Shown here one piece after another: positions 1 to 8,253 of a DNA stretch of 64,000 nt (positions are counted from its first letter, which is position 1; each line of letters starts with the position of its first letter). This DNA is from Rhodococcus sp. P-2 (GTDB taxonomy: Bacteria > Actinomycetota > Actinomycetes > Mycobacteriales > Mycobacteriaceae). Where the stretch lies: NCBI RefSeq assembly GCF_016598535.1, contig NZ_CP066779.1, forward strand, positions 1,798,001 to 1,862,000. Reading direction: 5' to 3'. The notes under the pieces are model-generated. The model was not told where the DNA came from and did not search any database. It saw only the letters and a list, made by a program, of their open reading frames with translations. Made by a program: the position numbers and the translations under genes.

Positions 1-40
1 CGATGGCTGCAGAAGAACGACATGGTCTGAGCTGTTCCCG

Positions 41-331
41 TTACTTCTGGCGAACGACGTGCGCCTGCAGTGCTTCACCGTCCTCGTCGACCCAGCCCTT
101 GCTCTGCGCGTAGTCGACCATCGCGGCAACACCTTCGACGTCGGTGGTGCTCTCGCGAACACGGGCCACCGAGATGAAGGCATTACCACCGCTGACGTAT
201 CCGTAATCTCGAGCGTGCAAGAGCTCGTCCAGTTCGGAATCGGAGATGTCGGCAGTCACCTCGACGTGAAAGGCCTTCAGGTTATCCACATCGCGGACGC
301 TGACGCGGCCGTTGTCCACCAGTACAAACAT
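41..331 (-). CDS. Hypothetical small acidic protein, 96 aa
   Basis: I do not recognise this protein. It begins MFVLVDNGRVSVRDVDNLKA and is rich in Asp, Glu and Val, with no signal peptide or membrane segment, so a cytosolic location is likely. I chose the ATG at 331 because a purine-rich ribosome site (GGAAAGGAAAG) lies just upstream; an upstream in-frame ATG at 352 would add seven residues. It is on the same strand as the monooxygenase gene ending at 608, but about 280 bp separates them, so it probably has its own promoter. The stretch 352-607 holds no convincing gene. No function is proposed. Confidence 0.7.
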   Translation of the reverse strand: MFVLVDNGRVSVRDVDNLKAFHVEVTADISDSELDELLHARDYGYVSGGNAFISVARVRESTTDVEGVAAMVDYAQSKGWVDEDGEALQAHVVRQK

Positions 332-607
332 GGCTTTCCTTTCCTGGATCACTCACGACGGTGAGTGCGTACCGATTACACGCCGGTGACAGGTCTGTGG
401 ATCCGACTCGCAGTGCCAGGCGTCGTCCACCGATCCTGTCACGATCTTGTGGTCACCACCGTCGACTACGGCGTCCGAGAATGTTGATCGCGAACTTCCG
501 CATTCCTTCGATGAGGCCGAGAACTTCCGACTGCCGATCCAGTGCCACCGCGGTCATCGGCGTATCCATCGACAACGACATGGTTGCCCTGAGGATCGTT
601 CACGAGG

Positions 608-1774
608 TCAGCCCTTGTCTGCCAACTCTTGTGCGTACTTCTTCGTCATGTGGTCGACGGCGTCGAGTTGTGCCTGGGCATGCCCTTCCCGGACGGCGCG
701 CGCGTGAGCTGCCGCGTCGAGCGTCGCCTGCGCCTGTCCTTGGAAATGCGGAAAGACCTCCTGCGCGAACAACTCTGCCGAACGTCGTGTGTCCTGCGGG
801 TTCGCCCAATCGTGGCCCATCTGCAGCATGCAGCCGAAACCACCGGACTGATCCCACAGCCGTTGCACCTGACGCCTGGCCTGCTCCGGTGTGCCGATGA
901 CACCGATGCCGGCTTCGTTGATGAAGTCGATCATCTCGCTCAGACGCGCACCGGATACGGCCATCTGGGGGAAGGCCGCCACGTGCTGGAAATAGTCGAA
1001 CCACTCCTCGATGCCGTATTCGACCTGCTTGCGTGCTTCCGCCTCGGTTTCGGCAATATGGAAGGGCCCGGCAAGAGACCACTGCCGACGATCCACCGTC
1101 GTCCCGTTGACCTCCGCGCGCTCCTCCATCACATTCCAGTGGTGCGCCAAGGCGTCGAAACCGTCGGCGGACAACGTTGCTCCGATGGAGAGCAGGCCCA
1201 GACCGTGCGTACCGGCCAGGCGAGGACCGGTCGGGGAAGCCACTGCGGCCACGGTGATTTCGATTCCGTTCTCCGAGTACGGAGCGAGCTGCAGCTTGGC
1301 GTCGTACAACTCGTGAGTTCGGGTCTTCGCGGACACCGTCTCGCCACGAAGAAGGCGCACGACGATGTCGAGGTTCTCCTGCAACAACTCTCGGGTGTCC
1401 GTCGGGTTCAGACCGATCATCGCCGAGTCGGTGGGCAGCGAACCGGGCCCGACTCCGAAGATGGTGCGCCCCTGAGTGAGGTGGTCCAACTGCATGATTC
1501 GATCCGCGGCCCACAGCGGGTTGTGATACGACAGGGACGTCACGCCCGTGCCGAAACGAATCCGCGGCGCACGCTGCGAGGCTGCGGCGATCATGATTTC
1601 CGGCGACGCGATGATCTCGCTTCCGGCAGAGTGATTCTCACCGAACCACGCCTCGTCGTAGCCCAACCGATCGAGGTGTTCGACCAGTTCGAGATCGCGC
1701 TGCAGTGCAGCGGTGGGATTGCGTCCGGGGACGTGGAACGGGGCCATGAAATACCCGAAACGAAGCCTGCTCAT
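608..1774 (-). CDS. LLM-class flavin-dependent oxidoreductase (limonene monooxygenase-like)
   Basis: This 388-aa protein is a bacterial luciferase-like (LLM) flavin monooxygenase. The TIM-barrel start (RLRFGYFMAPFH), the segment EAWFGENHSAGSEI and the FGTGVTSL strand are typical of the family. Such enzymes use reduced FMN or F420 and O2 to oxidise organic substrates; the closest named relatives I recall are limonene 1,2-monooxygenases, but the substrate cannot be read from the sequence. It is clearly paralogous to the product at 55294-56487 (shared EAW-GE-HS-G and FGTGVTSL blocks). It lies just downstream of a LuxR-family regulator on the same strand, which could control it. Confidence 0.9.
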   Translation of the reverse strand: MSRLRFGYFMAPFHVPGRNPTAALQRDLELVEHLDRLGYDEAWFGENHSAGSEIIASPEIMIAAASQRAPRIRFGTGVTSLSYHNPLWAADRIMQLDHLTQGRTIFGVGPGSLPTDSAMIGLNPTDTRELLQENLDIVVRLLRGETVSAKTRTHELYDAKLQLAPYSENGIEITVAAVASPTGPRLAGTHGLGLLSIGATLSADGFDALAHHWNVMEERAEVNGTTVDRRQWSLAGPFHIAETEAEARKQVEYGIEEWFDYFQHVAAFPQMAVSGARLSEMIDFINEAGIGVIGTPEQARRQVQRLWDQSGGFGCMLQMGHDWANPQDTRRSAELFAQEVFPHFQGQAQATLDAAAHARAVREGHAQAQLDAVDHMTKKYAQELADKG

Positions 1775-1868
1775 GAGTTCTCCTAGTGCTCTGGGCCAAC
1801 TCCTGGCCGTGCACCGAAAACGCTATCCGCGACATGACCGTGGTCACAGTGCACGAAAGTGGACAATC

Positions 1869-2678
1869 TCAGCCGCGTTGGTCGGCAAGTTTCTGCTCGT
1901 AGACCAACTTCACGAACTCGGCACGGTTGCGCACGTGCAGAACGGCAAGGATGCGGCTGACGTACTTCTTCACCGTGTCCGGACTCAGCGACAAGATCGC
2001 CGCAATTTCGTCGTTGGTGTGACCATCCGCCAACAACTCCGCGAGATCGATCTGCCTGGGCGTCAGCTTCTCTCGCCAGCCCGGCTCACGTTGGCCGGGA
2101 AGCGTCTGACACAACAGCGACAACTGCCTGCCCAAGATGCCCAAACCCGCGATGTCGCGCCCTGACAGATCCTTGCCTTCGGAATCGAAGATTCCCACCA
2201 AACCGTGACCACCGTGGGCGAGCTCGAGATGCATCACCGACGCACTGTGCAGCCGCTTGCGATAGAGAAAATCTCGCAGGTAGGTCGCCGACTGCGAAGG
2301 GACATCGGCCAACTGCGTGTGCGTGATGGCCGGCGAGGCCAACAGCGTCGCCCGTGATTGTGCCGTCGCAAAGACGTCGTCGAGGTACCAATGCGCTTGG
2401 TACTCGTCGAGGATCGGCGTGATCCGCCCGGTCGTCACCGGATTCGGATCGGCGAAGGCCGTCGTGAAGGTAGGCCCGGAAAGGAACGTGGTGTTGGGGC
2501 AGCCGTAGTGATCGTGCAACGCCACCATGAGGAGGTTCTTGAGCTGATCGAGCGTTCTCGCCGCCGAGCAGTAGTCGAGGATGGCGAAGACACGGTCGTA
2601 GTCCGCCGCAGACAAAGCCACGTCACCGCCACCACGCACGTCTACCACCTTGCCGGAACTATGATCCAGATCACTCAC
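1869..2678 (-). CDS. LuxR-family transcriptional regulator
   Basis: This 269-aa protein has a C-terminal LuxR/FixJ helix-turn-helix (LTPRQIDLAELLADGHTNDE followed by IAAILSLSPDTVKKYVSRIL, about residues 205-262). The N-terminal 190 residues have no receiver aspartate pattern, so this is a stand-alone regulator with an unidentified, possibly GAF-like, sensing domain. It is divergent from ltrA (2764) with an 85-bp gap, and the monooxygenase gene follows on the same strand after 94 bp. Regulation of the monooxygenase, of ltrA, or of both is inferred from position only. Confidence 0.88.
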   Translation of the reverse strand: MSDLDHSSGKVVDVRGGGDVALSAADYDRVFAILDYCSAARTLDQLKNLLMVALHDHYGCPNTTFLSGPTFTTAFADPNPVTTGRITPILDEYQAHWYLDDVFATAQSRATLLASPAITHTQLADVPSQSATYLRDFLYRKRLHSASVMHLELAHGGHGLVGIFDSEGKDLSGRDIAGLGILGRQLSLLCQTLPGQREPGWREKLTPRQIDLAELLADGHTNDEIAAILSLSPDTVKKYVSRILAVLHVRNRAEFVKLVYEQKLADQRG

Positions 2679-2763
2679 CGAACAGCATAGGCACTACGCT
2701 CGTGAAACGGACAAGTTCGTCGCCTACCTGCACTGTTGGGGTCGATACCGGATACTGACCCCT

Positions 2764-3975
2764 ATGTCGGAACTCGGAAAAGAACCAGACGAGAAGCAGA
2801 AGGCAGTGCTGGAGCGGCACGCGTCGTGGATCGAATTGTTCTTCGACCTCGTCGTGGTTGCCGGTATCGGTCAGCTTGCTCACCTGCTCCACGGTTCGCC
2901 GTCGTGGTCGGATGTCGCGCTCTACGCCTTGCTCTATCTCGCGTTCTGGACCGCGTGGGCGACGTTCACGATGTACGGCAACGTCGCCGGCGATCGCGTC
3001 CGCATTCCGAGCATGCTGATCGCCATGTTCGGGCTCGCCGTCATGATGGCGGCAGTGGCCGGTATCCACGACAACCATGCGCTGGCCTTCGCTGTCGCCT
3101 ACGTAGCCGTGCGTCTGCTGGCGAGTCGGGTGTGGCACAACGGCCAGATCGTCGTGGACTGGCCGATCGCCCAGATGTCGCTCGGTGTGATTCCCTGGAT
3201 CGTCTCGTTCTGGTTCGAAGGTGACACCCGCTTCTGGCTCTGGACTGCCGGCGTCACCATCGACCTGCTGATCATGTTCGTCGTCTCCGGCAGCGCGATC
3301 ATGGAAGACGCGCAGGAAAAGCTCGACCGCATCATCAAGGTGCGCGGGTTCAAGGACGACCGGATGCCCGAACTCGAAGCCCTGCACTCCGATCGGGCGC
3401 ATCTTGCCGAGCGGCTGGGGCTGTACGTCATCATCGTATTGGGCGAGGGTGTGATCCTCGTGATCTCGGCGGCCTCGAAGCTCACCTGGGACTCGACCGT
3501 GGTCAGCCTCGCCGTCGGGTCGTTCGTTCTGCTGTCCGGCATGTGGGCGCTCTCGCTTCTCTACGGTCACGCCGGTGTTCCGCACCTGCAGCCCGAGAAG
3601 TTTCCCGCTCGCATCGACATGGCCCTGCACTGTTTCACCACCGGGGCTATCGCGGTTCTGGTCGCAGGACTCGGAGCGGCGACCGAACACGGCGCGGAAC
3701 ACACGCCCGCGAACCTGCGGTGGCTGTTGTGCGGAAGCATCGCAGTCTATTTCGGAATCAGCATGGTGGCGGGGCTGTTTGCGCGATCGGACCGACGGTG
3801 GCTGCTCGGCTGGGCACTCCCCTGCACAGCCATCCCCGTCGTCATGGGCCTCGTCGGCACCTACATGAGCGCGACGTGGATCATCTGGGTATTGGTCGCC
3901 ACCGTCACCTGGCAGAACGGCTACGAGTACGCGCAGGTGCGGCGGTCGCGCCGCTCTGCTGTGCGCCTTTATTAA
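2764..3975 (+). CDS. ltrA: Low temperature requirement protein A (LtrA) family membrane protein
   Basis: This 403-aa protein has many hydrophobic helices and the LtrA family opening: a basic stretch, then HASWIELFFDLVVVAGIGQL. The central RLGLYVIIVLGEGVI block is also characteristic. LtrA was named from a Listeria mutant unable to grow in the cold; its biochemical role is unknown. It is convergent with the GAF regulator (3986). The last four codons and stop (VRLY-TAA) lie inside a palindromic repeat at 3958-4003, so the native C-terminus may have been replaced by repeat sequence. Confidence 0.9.
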   Translation: MSELGKEPDEKQKAVLERHASWIELFFDLVVVAGIGQLAHLLHGSPSWSDVALYALLYLAFWTAWATFTMYGNVAGDRVRIPSMLIAMFGLAVMMAAVAGIHDNHALAFAVAYVAVRLLASRVWHNGQIVVDWPIAQMSLGVIPWIVSFWFEGDTRFWLWTAGVTIDLLIMFVVSGSAIMEDAQEKLDRIIKVRGFKDDRMPELEALHSDRAHLAERLGLYVIIVLGEGVILVISAASKLTWDSTVVSLAVGSFVLLSGMWALSLLYGHAGVPHLQPEKFPARIDMALHCFTTGAIAVLVAGLGAATEHGAEHTPANLRWLLCGSIAVYFGISMVAGLFARSDRRWLLGWALPCTAIPVVMGLVGTYMSATWIIWVLVATVTWQNGYEYAQVRRSRRSAVRLY

Positions 3976-4003
3976 CCCCCCGCGGTTAATAAAGGCGCAC
4001 AGC
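3958..4003. repeat. Palindromic repeat element, copy 1, between convergent genes
   Basis: This is a near-perfect inverted repeat with arms GCTGTGCGCCTTTATTAA and its complement, separated by the 10-nt loop CCCCCCGCGG. A second copy at 23023-23066 has identical arms and the reverse-complement loop one base shorter, so it is the same element inserted the other way round. Each arm carries an in-frame TAA and codes for VRLY-stop, giving both flanking convergent genes the same C-terminal residues (AVRLY). It could fold as a long RNA hairpin and act as a bidirectional terminator; a small palindromic mobile element is the alternative. Confidence 0.85.
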
Positions 4004-5224
4004 GGGGACGGTCTTTACCCTCACGGCCGGGTCGAAGCGATAGGGCTGCGCCAACACAATTCCGGCCAATCGCTTACGCAACCTCGACATCTCGGCCCGG
4101 ACGGTCACCGTCTTGCGCGGATCGCCGAACAACTGTGAGGCGAGCTGCGAGGCCGTGAGGCCCTCGTCCGCCTGTGTCAGAGCCACGAGGATCTGCGAAT
4201 GGCGCGGACTGAGGTCGATACTCCAACTCCCCATTGCCGAGGAGTACCGCAGTTCCATCGCGTTCGGATCTCGCAAATCCAATTCGACTTCGGCACACAC
4301 CGTTCCGGACGCCGGGTTCACTCGAGGACGGATGAGCCACCCACCCGGAAGCGGCTCGCACATACACAATCCGAGCGTCGGGAGCCAATGCTCGCCGCTG
4401 CTCATCACTTTCGGCAGTGCGATTCGGTAGATCGGCGCCATCGAGTCCACCGCCGCGACCCAGCCGTTACGGTCCACGACCACGGTCGGCTGGCTCGCAC
4501 GAGCCAGCGTCGACGCCGAGACCATCCGGAGCTGATCCAATCCGATTCGATGTTTCTCCCGCAGTGCGGATTCCGCCAGCCTGGCCACGCTGTCCACCAG
4601 CGCGAGAGTCGACGGGTGAACTGTGTCTGCTGCGCCGGCGACGTTGACGACGGCGATGGCCCGGCGACTACGCGGATCCCGAACCGTCGCCCCCGAGCAG
4701 GTCCACGGATGCTGCGAGCGCGAGTAGTGCTCGGCCGAGAACACCTGCACTGCCGAACCCGAAGCCAACGAGGTACCGATTCCGTTGGTACCTACAGCTT
4801 CCTCGGTCCACGACGCGCCCTCGATCATTCCGAGGCGTTCGGCCCGATCCAGCATTCGACTGGGCCCGCGGCGCCAGAGGATGCGTCCGTGGCGGTCCGC
4901 CACCACGATCAGATTCGCGTCGTCCGGGCCGACGAGCGGTGCCAGGCCTTGTACCGCTTCGTCCAATATCTCCGTCATTCCGGCGGCGCGCCGGCTCTCT
5001 TCGATCTCGGATTCGCGTCCGGTCCTGGTGATCGAGCACCGCTCCGGATCGAGTCCGAGTGCGCGCAGCCGCGACCACGAATCGGCGATCACGGAGCGCG
5101 GGCGTGCGGGCGGTTTGCGCCCCGACATCGTTGCTTCGTACACGGATTCGAGAACACGTGCGTACTGCGCCGCGTCTTCACCACTACCCAGGGCCGGTTC
5201 GAGTCGATTCGTTGCGCCGATCAC
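3986..5224 (-). CDS. GAF-domain transcriptional regulator (AcoR-like, no AAA+ domain)
   Basis: This 412-aa protein resembles the N-terminal part of AcoR-type activators: a signal-sensing GAF region (about residues 60-230, including EEAVGTNGIGTSLASGSAVQ) followed by a second sensing region and a C-terminal helix-turn-helix of about 65 residues (LSPRHSQILVALTQADEGLT). It has no sigma-54-interacting AAA+ domain. It sits downstream of the four-gene 2-oxoacid/acetoin dehydrogenase operon on the same strand and is its probable activator, with the phased repeats at 10411-10450 as candidate targets. Its final residues (AVRLY) are encoded by the palindromic repeat. Confidence 0.85.
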   Translation of the reverse strand: MIGATNRLEPALGSGEDAAQYARVLESVYEATMSGRKPPARPRSVIADSWSRLRALGLDPERCSITRTGRESEIEESRRAAGMTEILDEAVQGLAPLVGPDDANLIVVADRHGRILWRRGPSRMLDRAERLGMIEGASWTEEAVGTNGIGTSLASGSAVQVFSAEHYSRSQHPWTCSGATVRDPRSRRAIAVVNVAGAADTVHPSTLALVDSVARLAESALREKHRIGLDQLRMVSASTLARASQPTVVVDRNGWVAAVDSMAPIYRIALPKVMSSGEHWLPTLGLCMCEPLPGGWLIRPRVNPASGTVCAEVELDLRDPNAMELRYSSAMGSWSIDLSPRHSQILVALTQADEGLTASQLASQLFGDPRKTVTVRAEMSRLRKRLAGIVLAQPYRFDPAVRVKTVPAVRLY

Positions 5225-5282
5225 ACTCCAGTCCTATGTGATGGGGTCACCGAAAGCGAGCGTTGCACCCGGTTGCAGAGTT

Positions 5283-5324
5283 GTTCGCGTGCGTGAACGT
5301 AGGACGACGTTCACGCACGCGAAC
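5283..5324 (-). terminator. Long hairpin downstream of the E3 gene
   Basis: A perfect inverted repeat with 17-nt arms (GTTCGCGTGCGTGAACG and its complement) and an 8-nt loop lies between the E3 stop codon and the start of the GAF regulator gene. There is no clear T-run after it on the minus strand, so it may be a weak terminator, an RNA-processing hairpin setting relative expression of operon and regulator, or an operator for the regulator gene. Confidence 0.6.
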
Positions 5325-5329
5325 GGTGC

Positions 5330-6727
5330 TCACGCGTTGAGGGGTCTCCCCAACGCCGAGAGCACAGACTCGTGCATTGCCTCCGAGAGCGTCGGATGAG
5401 CAAACACGACCTCGGCGAGATCCTCACCGGTGGCTTCGAGGGATCGAGCGATACCGAAACCCTGAATCTGCTCGGTCACATCCGGACCGACCATGTGCGC
5501 GCCGAGCAGTTCCCCGGTATCGGCGTCGAAAATCGTCTTGACGAAGCCTTCGGCCTCGCCGATCGCCAATGCCTTGCCGTTCGCCTGAAGGTCGAAGTGT
5601 CCGACCCGCAGCGTGCGACCCGTACCGGCGCACTGCTTCTCCGTCAGACCCAGACTCGCCACCTGTGGGCGGGCATACGTGCATCCCGGAACGTAGTCAC
5701 GATCGAGAGGATGAACATCGGTCACGCCCGCGAGCTTCTCGACGCACAGGACAGCTTCGTGACTCGCCTTGTGCGCCAGACATGGAGCGCCCGCAACGTC
5801 ACCGATGGCGTAGATCCCGAAAGCACTGGTACGGCACCACTGGTCCGTGACGATCGCACCGCGCTCGATCTCGACGCCCAGAGCCTCCAACCCCAGATCC
5901 TCGACGTTGCCGGTGATCCCGGCCGCCACCAACACCCGGTCCACGGTCAACGTCTGGACACCGTCGCTCGTCTGCACGCTCACCTCGACGGCATCGGCTC
6001 CGACAGTCACGGCCGACACCGAGGCTCCGGTGTGAATCGTGATGCCACGCTTCTCGAACTGCCTGCGAACGAACACCGAAATCTCTTCGTCCTCGACCGG
6101 CATGATGTGTGGTGCCATCTCGACAATGGTCACCTCGGTGCCGAGATCGCGGTACAGGCTGGCGAATTCGACTCCGATCGCGCCGGACCCGATCACGAGC
6201 ATCGACTTCGGCAGCTCCTTGGGGACGAGTGCGTCGAAGTATGTCCACACCCGATCACCGTCGGGGACAACCCCGGGAATCGAACGCGGACGGGCGCCGG
6301 TTGCAATGATCACGTGGTCGGCTCGATACGTCTGACCTTCCACGGACACGACGCCCTTGTCCACCAACTTCGCGGTGCCTGAGATGACGTCGACGCCGTT
6401 CTTCTTCATCAGATAGGCAACACCGCCGGACAATCTCTCCGAAACCCCTCGGCTGAACGACACCAACTTCGAGATGTCGAACTGGACAGACGCCGAACTG
6501 AATCCGTATTTGTCGAGTTCGCTCAAGGTATGCGCGACGTCCGCGCCGTGAAGCATCGCTTTGGTGGGGATACAACCCCAGTTGAGGCAGATGCCTCCCA
6601 GGCGATCACGTTCTACCAGCGCTACGTTCAACCCCAACTGGGCGGCCCGGATCGCCGCCACGTAACCACCGGGGCCACCACCGACGACAAGAACGTCGTA
6701 TTTCTTCGACGTATTGCTTTCCACCAC
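5330..6727 (-). CDS. lpdA: Dihydrolipoyl dehydrogenase (E3)
   Basis: This 465-aa flavoprotein reoxidises dihydrolipoamide on E2 using NAD+. It shows the N-terminal FAD dinucleotide fold (VVGGGPGGYVAAIRAAQLG), the redox-active disulfide motif GGICLNWGCIPTKAM, the NAD-binding GSGAIGVEFASLYRDLG, the second FAD motif (YAIGDVAG) and the C-terminal catalytic HPTLSE. It is the last gene of the E1alpha-E1beta-E2-E3 operon, 6 bp after E2, so it is dedicated to this complex. Starts at GTG 6727 or GTG 6724 are both possible. Confidence 0.95.
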   Translation of the reverse strand: MVESNTSKKYDVLVVGGGPGGYVAAIRAAQLGLNVALVERDRLGGICLNWGCIPTKAMLHGADVAHTLSELDKYGFSSASVQFDISKLVSFSRGVSERLSGGVAYLMKKNGVDVISGTAKLVDKGVVSVEGQTYRADHVIIATGARPRSIPGVVPDGDRVWTYFDALVPKELPKSMLVIGSGAIGVEFASLYRDLGTEVTIVEMAPHIMPVEDEEISVFVRRQFEKRGITIHTGASVSAVTVGADAVEVSVQTSDGVQTLTVDRVLVAAGITGNVEDLGLEALGVEIERGAIVTDQWCRTSAFGIYAIGDVAGAPCLAHKASHEAVLCVEKLAGVTDVHPLDRDYVPGCTYARPQVASLGLTEKQCAGTGRTLRVGHFDLQANGKALAIGEAEGFVKTIFDADTGELLGAHMVGPDVTEQIQGFGIARSLEATGEDLAEVVFAHPTLSEAMHESVLSALGRPLNA

Positions 6728-6733
6728 AGCCCC

Positions 6734-8251
6734 TTACACCAACATCAGCGCGGGAGAAGCGACAAAGCGCTGGAGTTCCCGAAGGAAGGTCGCGCCCAAG
6801 GCTCCGTCGATCACCCGGTGATCGCACGAGAGGGTCACGGTCATCACGGTCCGGACGGAAACACTGTCGCCGACCACCACGGCCCGCTTCTCCCCCGCAC
6901 CTACGGCGAGGATCGCTCCCTGGGGCGGGTTGATGATCGCGTCGAATGCCTTGATCCCGAACATGCCGAGGTTGGACACCGTGAACGTTCCGCCTTGGAA
7001 TTCTTCGGGACGGAGTTTGCCGGTCTTCGCCTTGGTGGCCAACGAGAGCACCTCACCGGAGATGTCCGCCAACGACTTGGTGTTCGCACTACGCACGATG
7101 GGCGTGATCAGTCCGGTCGGAAGTGCAACTGCCACCGAGACATCCGCCGACGCGAATCGAAGGACCGCTTCGTTCGCTGCATCGAATTGGACGTTCACGT
7201 CCGGCACCTTCATCAGCGCAGCCGCGCAGGCCTTCACGATGAAGTCGTTGACCGACAGCTTGACCGCCGGGACAGTCGAATTGATCTCCTTGCGCAGAGC
7301 GAGGAGCGCATCGAGCTCGAGATCCGCCGTGAGCCGGAAATGGGGAGCCTGCTGCTTGGACGCCTGCAACCTGCCCGCGATTGCCGATCGCATGGGCGTG
7401 AACGGAATTGTGTCGTACTCGGGTTCGACGGCAATGGTTCCCGTCTGAGCCGCCGCTTCTGGCAGGAGCTGCGCGGAACGAGCGGCGTCGTGCACGTCGG
7501 CGACGCAGACGCGTCCCCGCGAGCCTGTCGGACGACAGTCGTGCAGGTTGACGCCCAGCGATCGGGCAGTTCTGCGTGCGACCGGGGTGGCAGGCACGGC
7601 ACTGTCGTCGGCGGTTGATCGCAGCGGGAGGCCGGATCTCGTGGCCGGCGCTGCTGTCGCAACAGTGCCACCGGCGTCACGAATCGCGTCGTCGATGTCT
7701 CGGACACTGATCCGTCCGAGTGGGCCGGTACCCACTACGGCGGCGAGATCGATTCCGAGCGCTTCGGCACGTCGGAGTGCTCGAGGACTCGCAAACACGT
7801 CGCTCTGCGTCGTGCCCTGCAGAACACTCGGTACGACGGTGGAACCGGTTGGTGCAGGCTTTGCCACAGCAACCACCTTCGCAGCCGACGTAGCCGTAGG
7901 TGTCGCGGGTGCCGCCGGTTCGGCAGCTGGTGACGGTGACGGCTCTTCCGCCGGCGCTGTTGCGCCGCGGGCGGCGAGGAACTGCTCGATCTCCGCATCT
8001 GTCGCGGACGCATCGGCGGACACACCGATCACGGCGCCGACGGGCAGAGTCTGCCCCGGCGTGCCGACGATCTTGCGGAGAACACCGTCGAACGGTGCCT
8101 CCAGCTCGTTGGTGATCTTGCTGGTCTCGATCTCACAGATCAACTGGCCCTTGGTGAACGAGTCACCTTCCTCGATGAGCCATGCGTTGACCAGCCCCTC
8201 CTCCATGGAGAGCCCCCACTTGGGGATGTCGATAGCTTTGATATCGGCCAT
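6734..8251 (-). CDS. 2-oxoacid/acetoin dehydrogenase E2 (dihydrolipoamide acyltransferase)
   Basis: This 505-aa E2 core has one N-terminal lipoyl domain with the lipoylated lysine in ETSKITNE (K45), a long Ala/Pro linker, and then two consecutive peripheral-subunit-binding-like segments: about residues 154-190 (ASPRALRRAEALGIDL) and 221-257 (ATPVARRTARSLGVNL). The C-terminal acyltransferase domain carries the catalytic motif CDHRVIDGALG. E2 transfers the acyl group from E1 to CoA. Two binding-domain copies are unusual, one being the rule. It follows E1beta by 2 bp. The substrate could be acetoin, pyruvate or another 2-oxoacid; acetoin is favoured by the GAF/AcoR-like regulator. Confidence 0.93.
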   Translation of the reverse strand: MADIKAIDIPKWGLSMEEGLVNAWLIEEGDSFTKGQLICEIETSKITNELEAPFDGVLRKIVGTPGQTLPVGAVIGVSADASATDAEIEQFLAARGATAPAEEPSPSPAAEPAAPATPTATSAAKVVAVAKPAPTGSTVVPSVLQGTTQSDVFASPRALRRAEALGIDLAAVVGTGPLGRISVRDIDDAIRDAGGTVATAAPATRSGLPLRSTADDSAVPATPVARRTARSLGVNLHDCRPTGSRGRVCVADVHDAARSAQLLPEAAAQTGTIAVEPEYDTIPFTPMRSAIAGRLQASKQQAPHFRLTADLELDALLALRKEINSTVPAVKLSVNDFIVKACAAALMKVPDVNVQFDAANEAVLRFASADVSVAVALPTGLITPIVRSANTKSLADISGEVLSLATKAKTGKLRPEEFQGGTFTVSNLGMFGIKAFDAIINPPQGAILAVGAGEKRAVVVGDSVSVRTVMTVTLSCDHRVIDGALGATFLRELQRFVASPALMLV

Positions 8252-8253
8252 GA

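Noticed and set aside
629-1786. Long open frame antisense to the first LLM monooxygenase
   Set aside because: Arg/His-rich shadow of a GC-rich gene; no start signal or family features, while the opposite strand shows clear LLM motifs.
1833-1848. CRP-like site upstream of the first LLM gene
   Set aside because: One half is TGTGA on the minus strand but the other deviates by two bases; without conservation data it is not convincing.
2671-3702. 343-residue open frame antisense to ltrA
   Set aside because: Composition (Asp, His, Arg, Gly) is that of a shadow frame; the plus strand encodes a recognisable membrane protein.
3986-5224. GAF regulator as a sigma-54 activator (true AcoR)
   Set aside because: The protein has no AAA+ Walker motifs or GAFTGA, and sigma-54 is not expected in actinobacteria.
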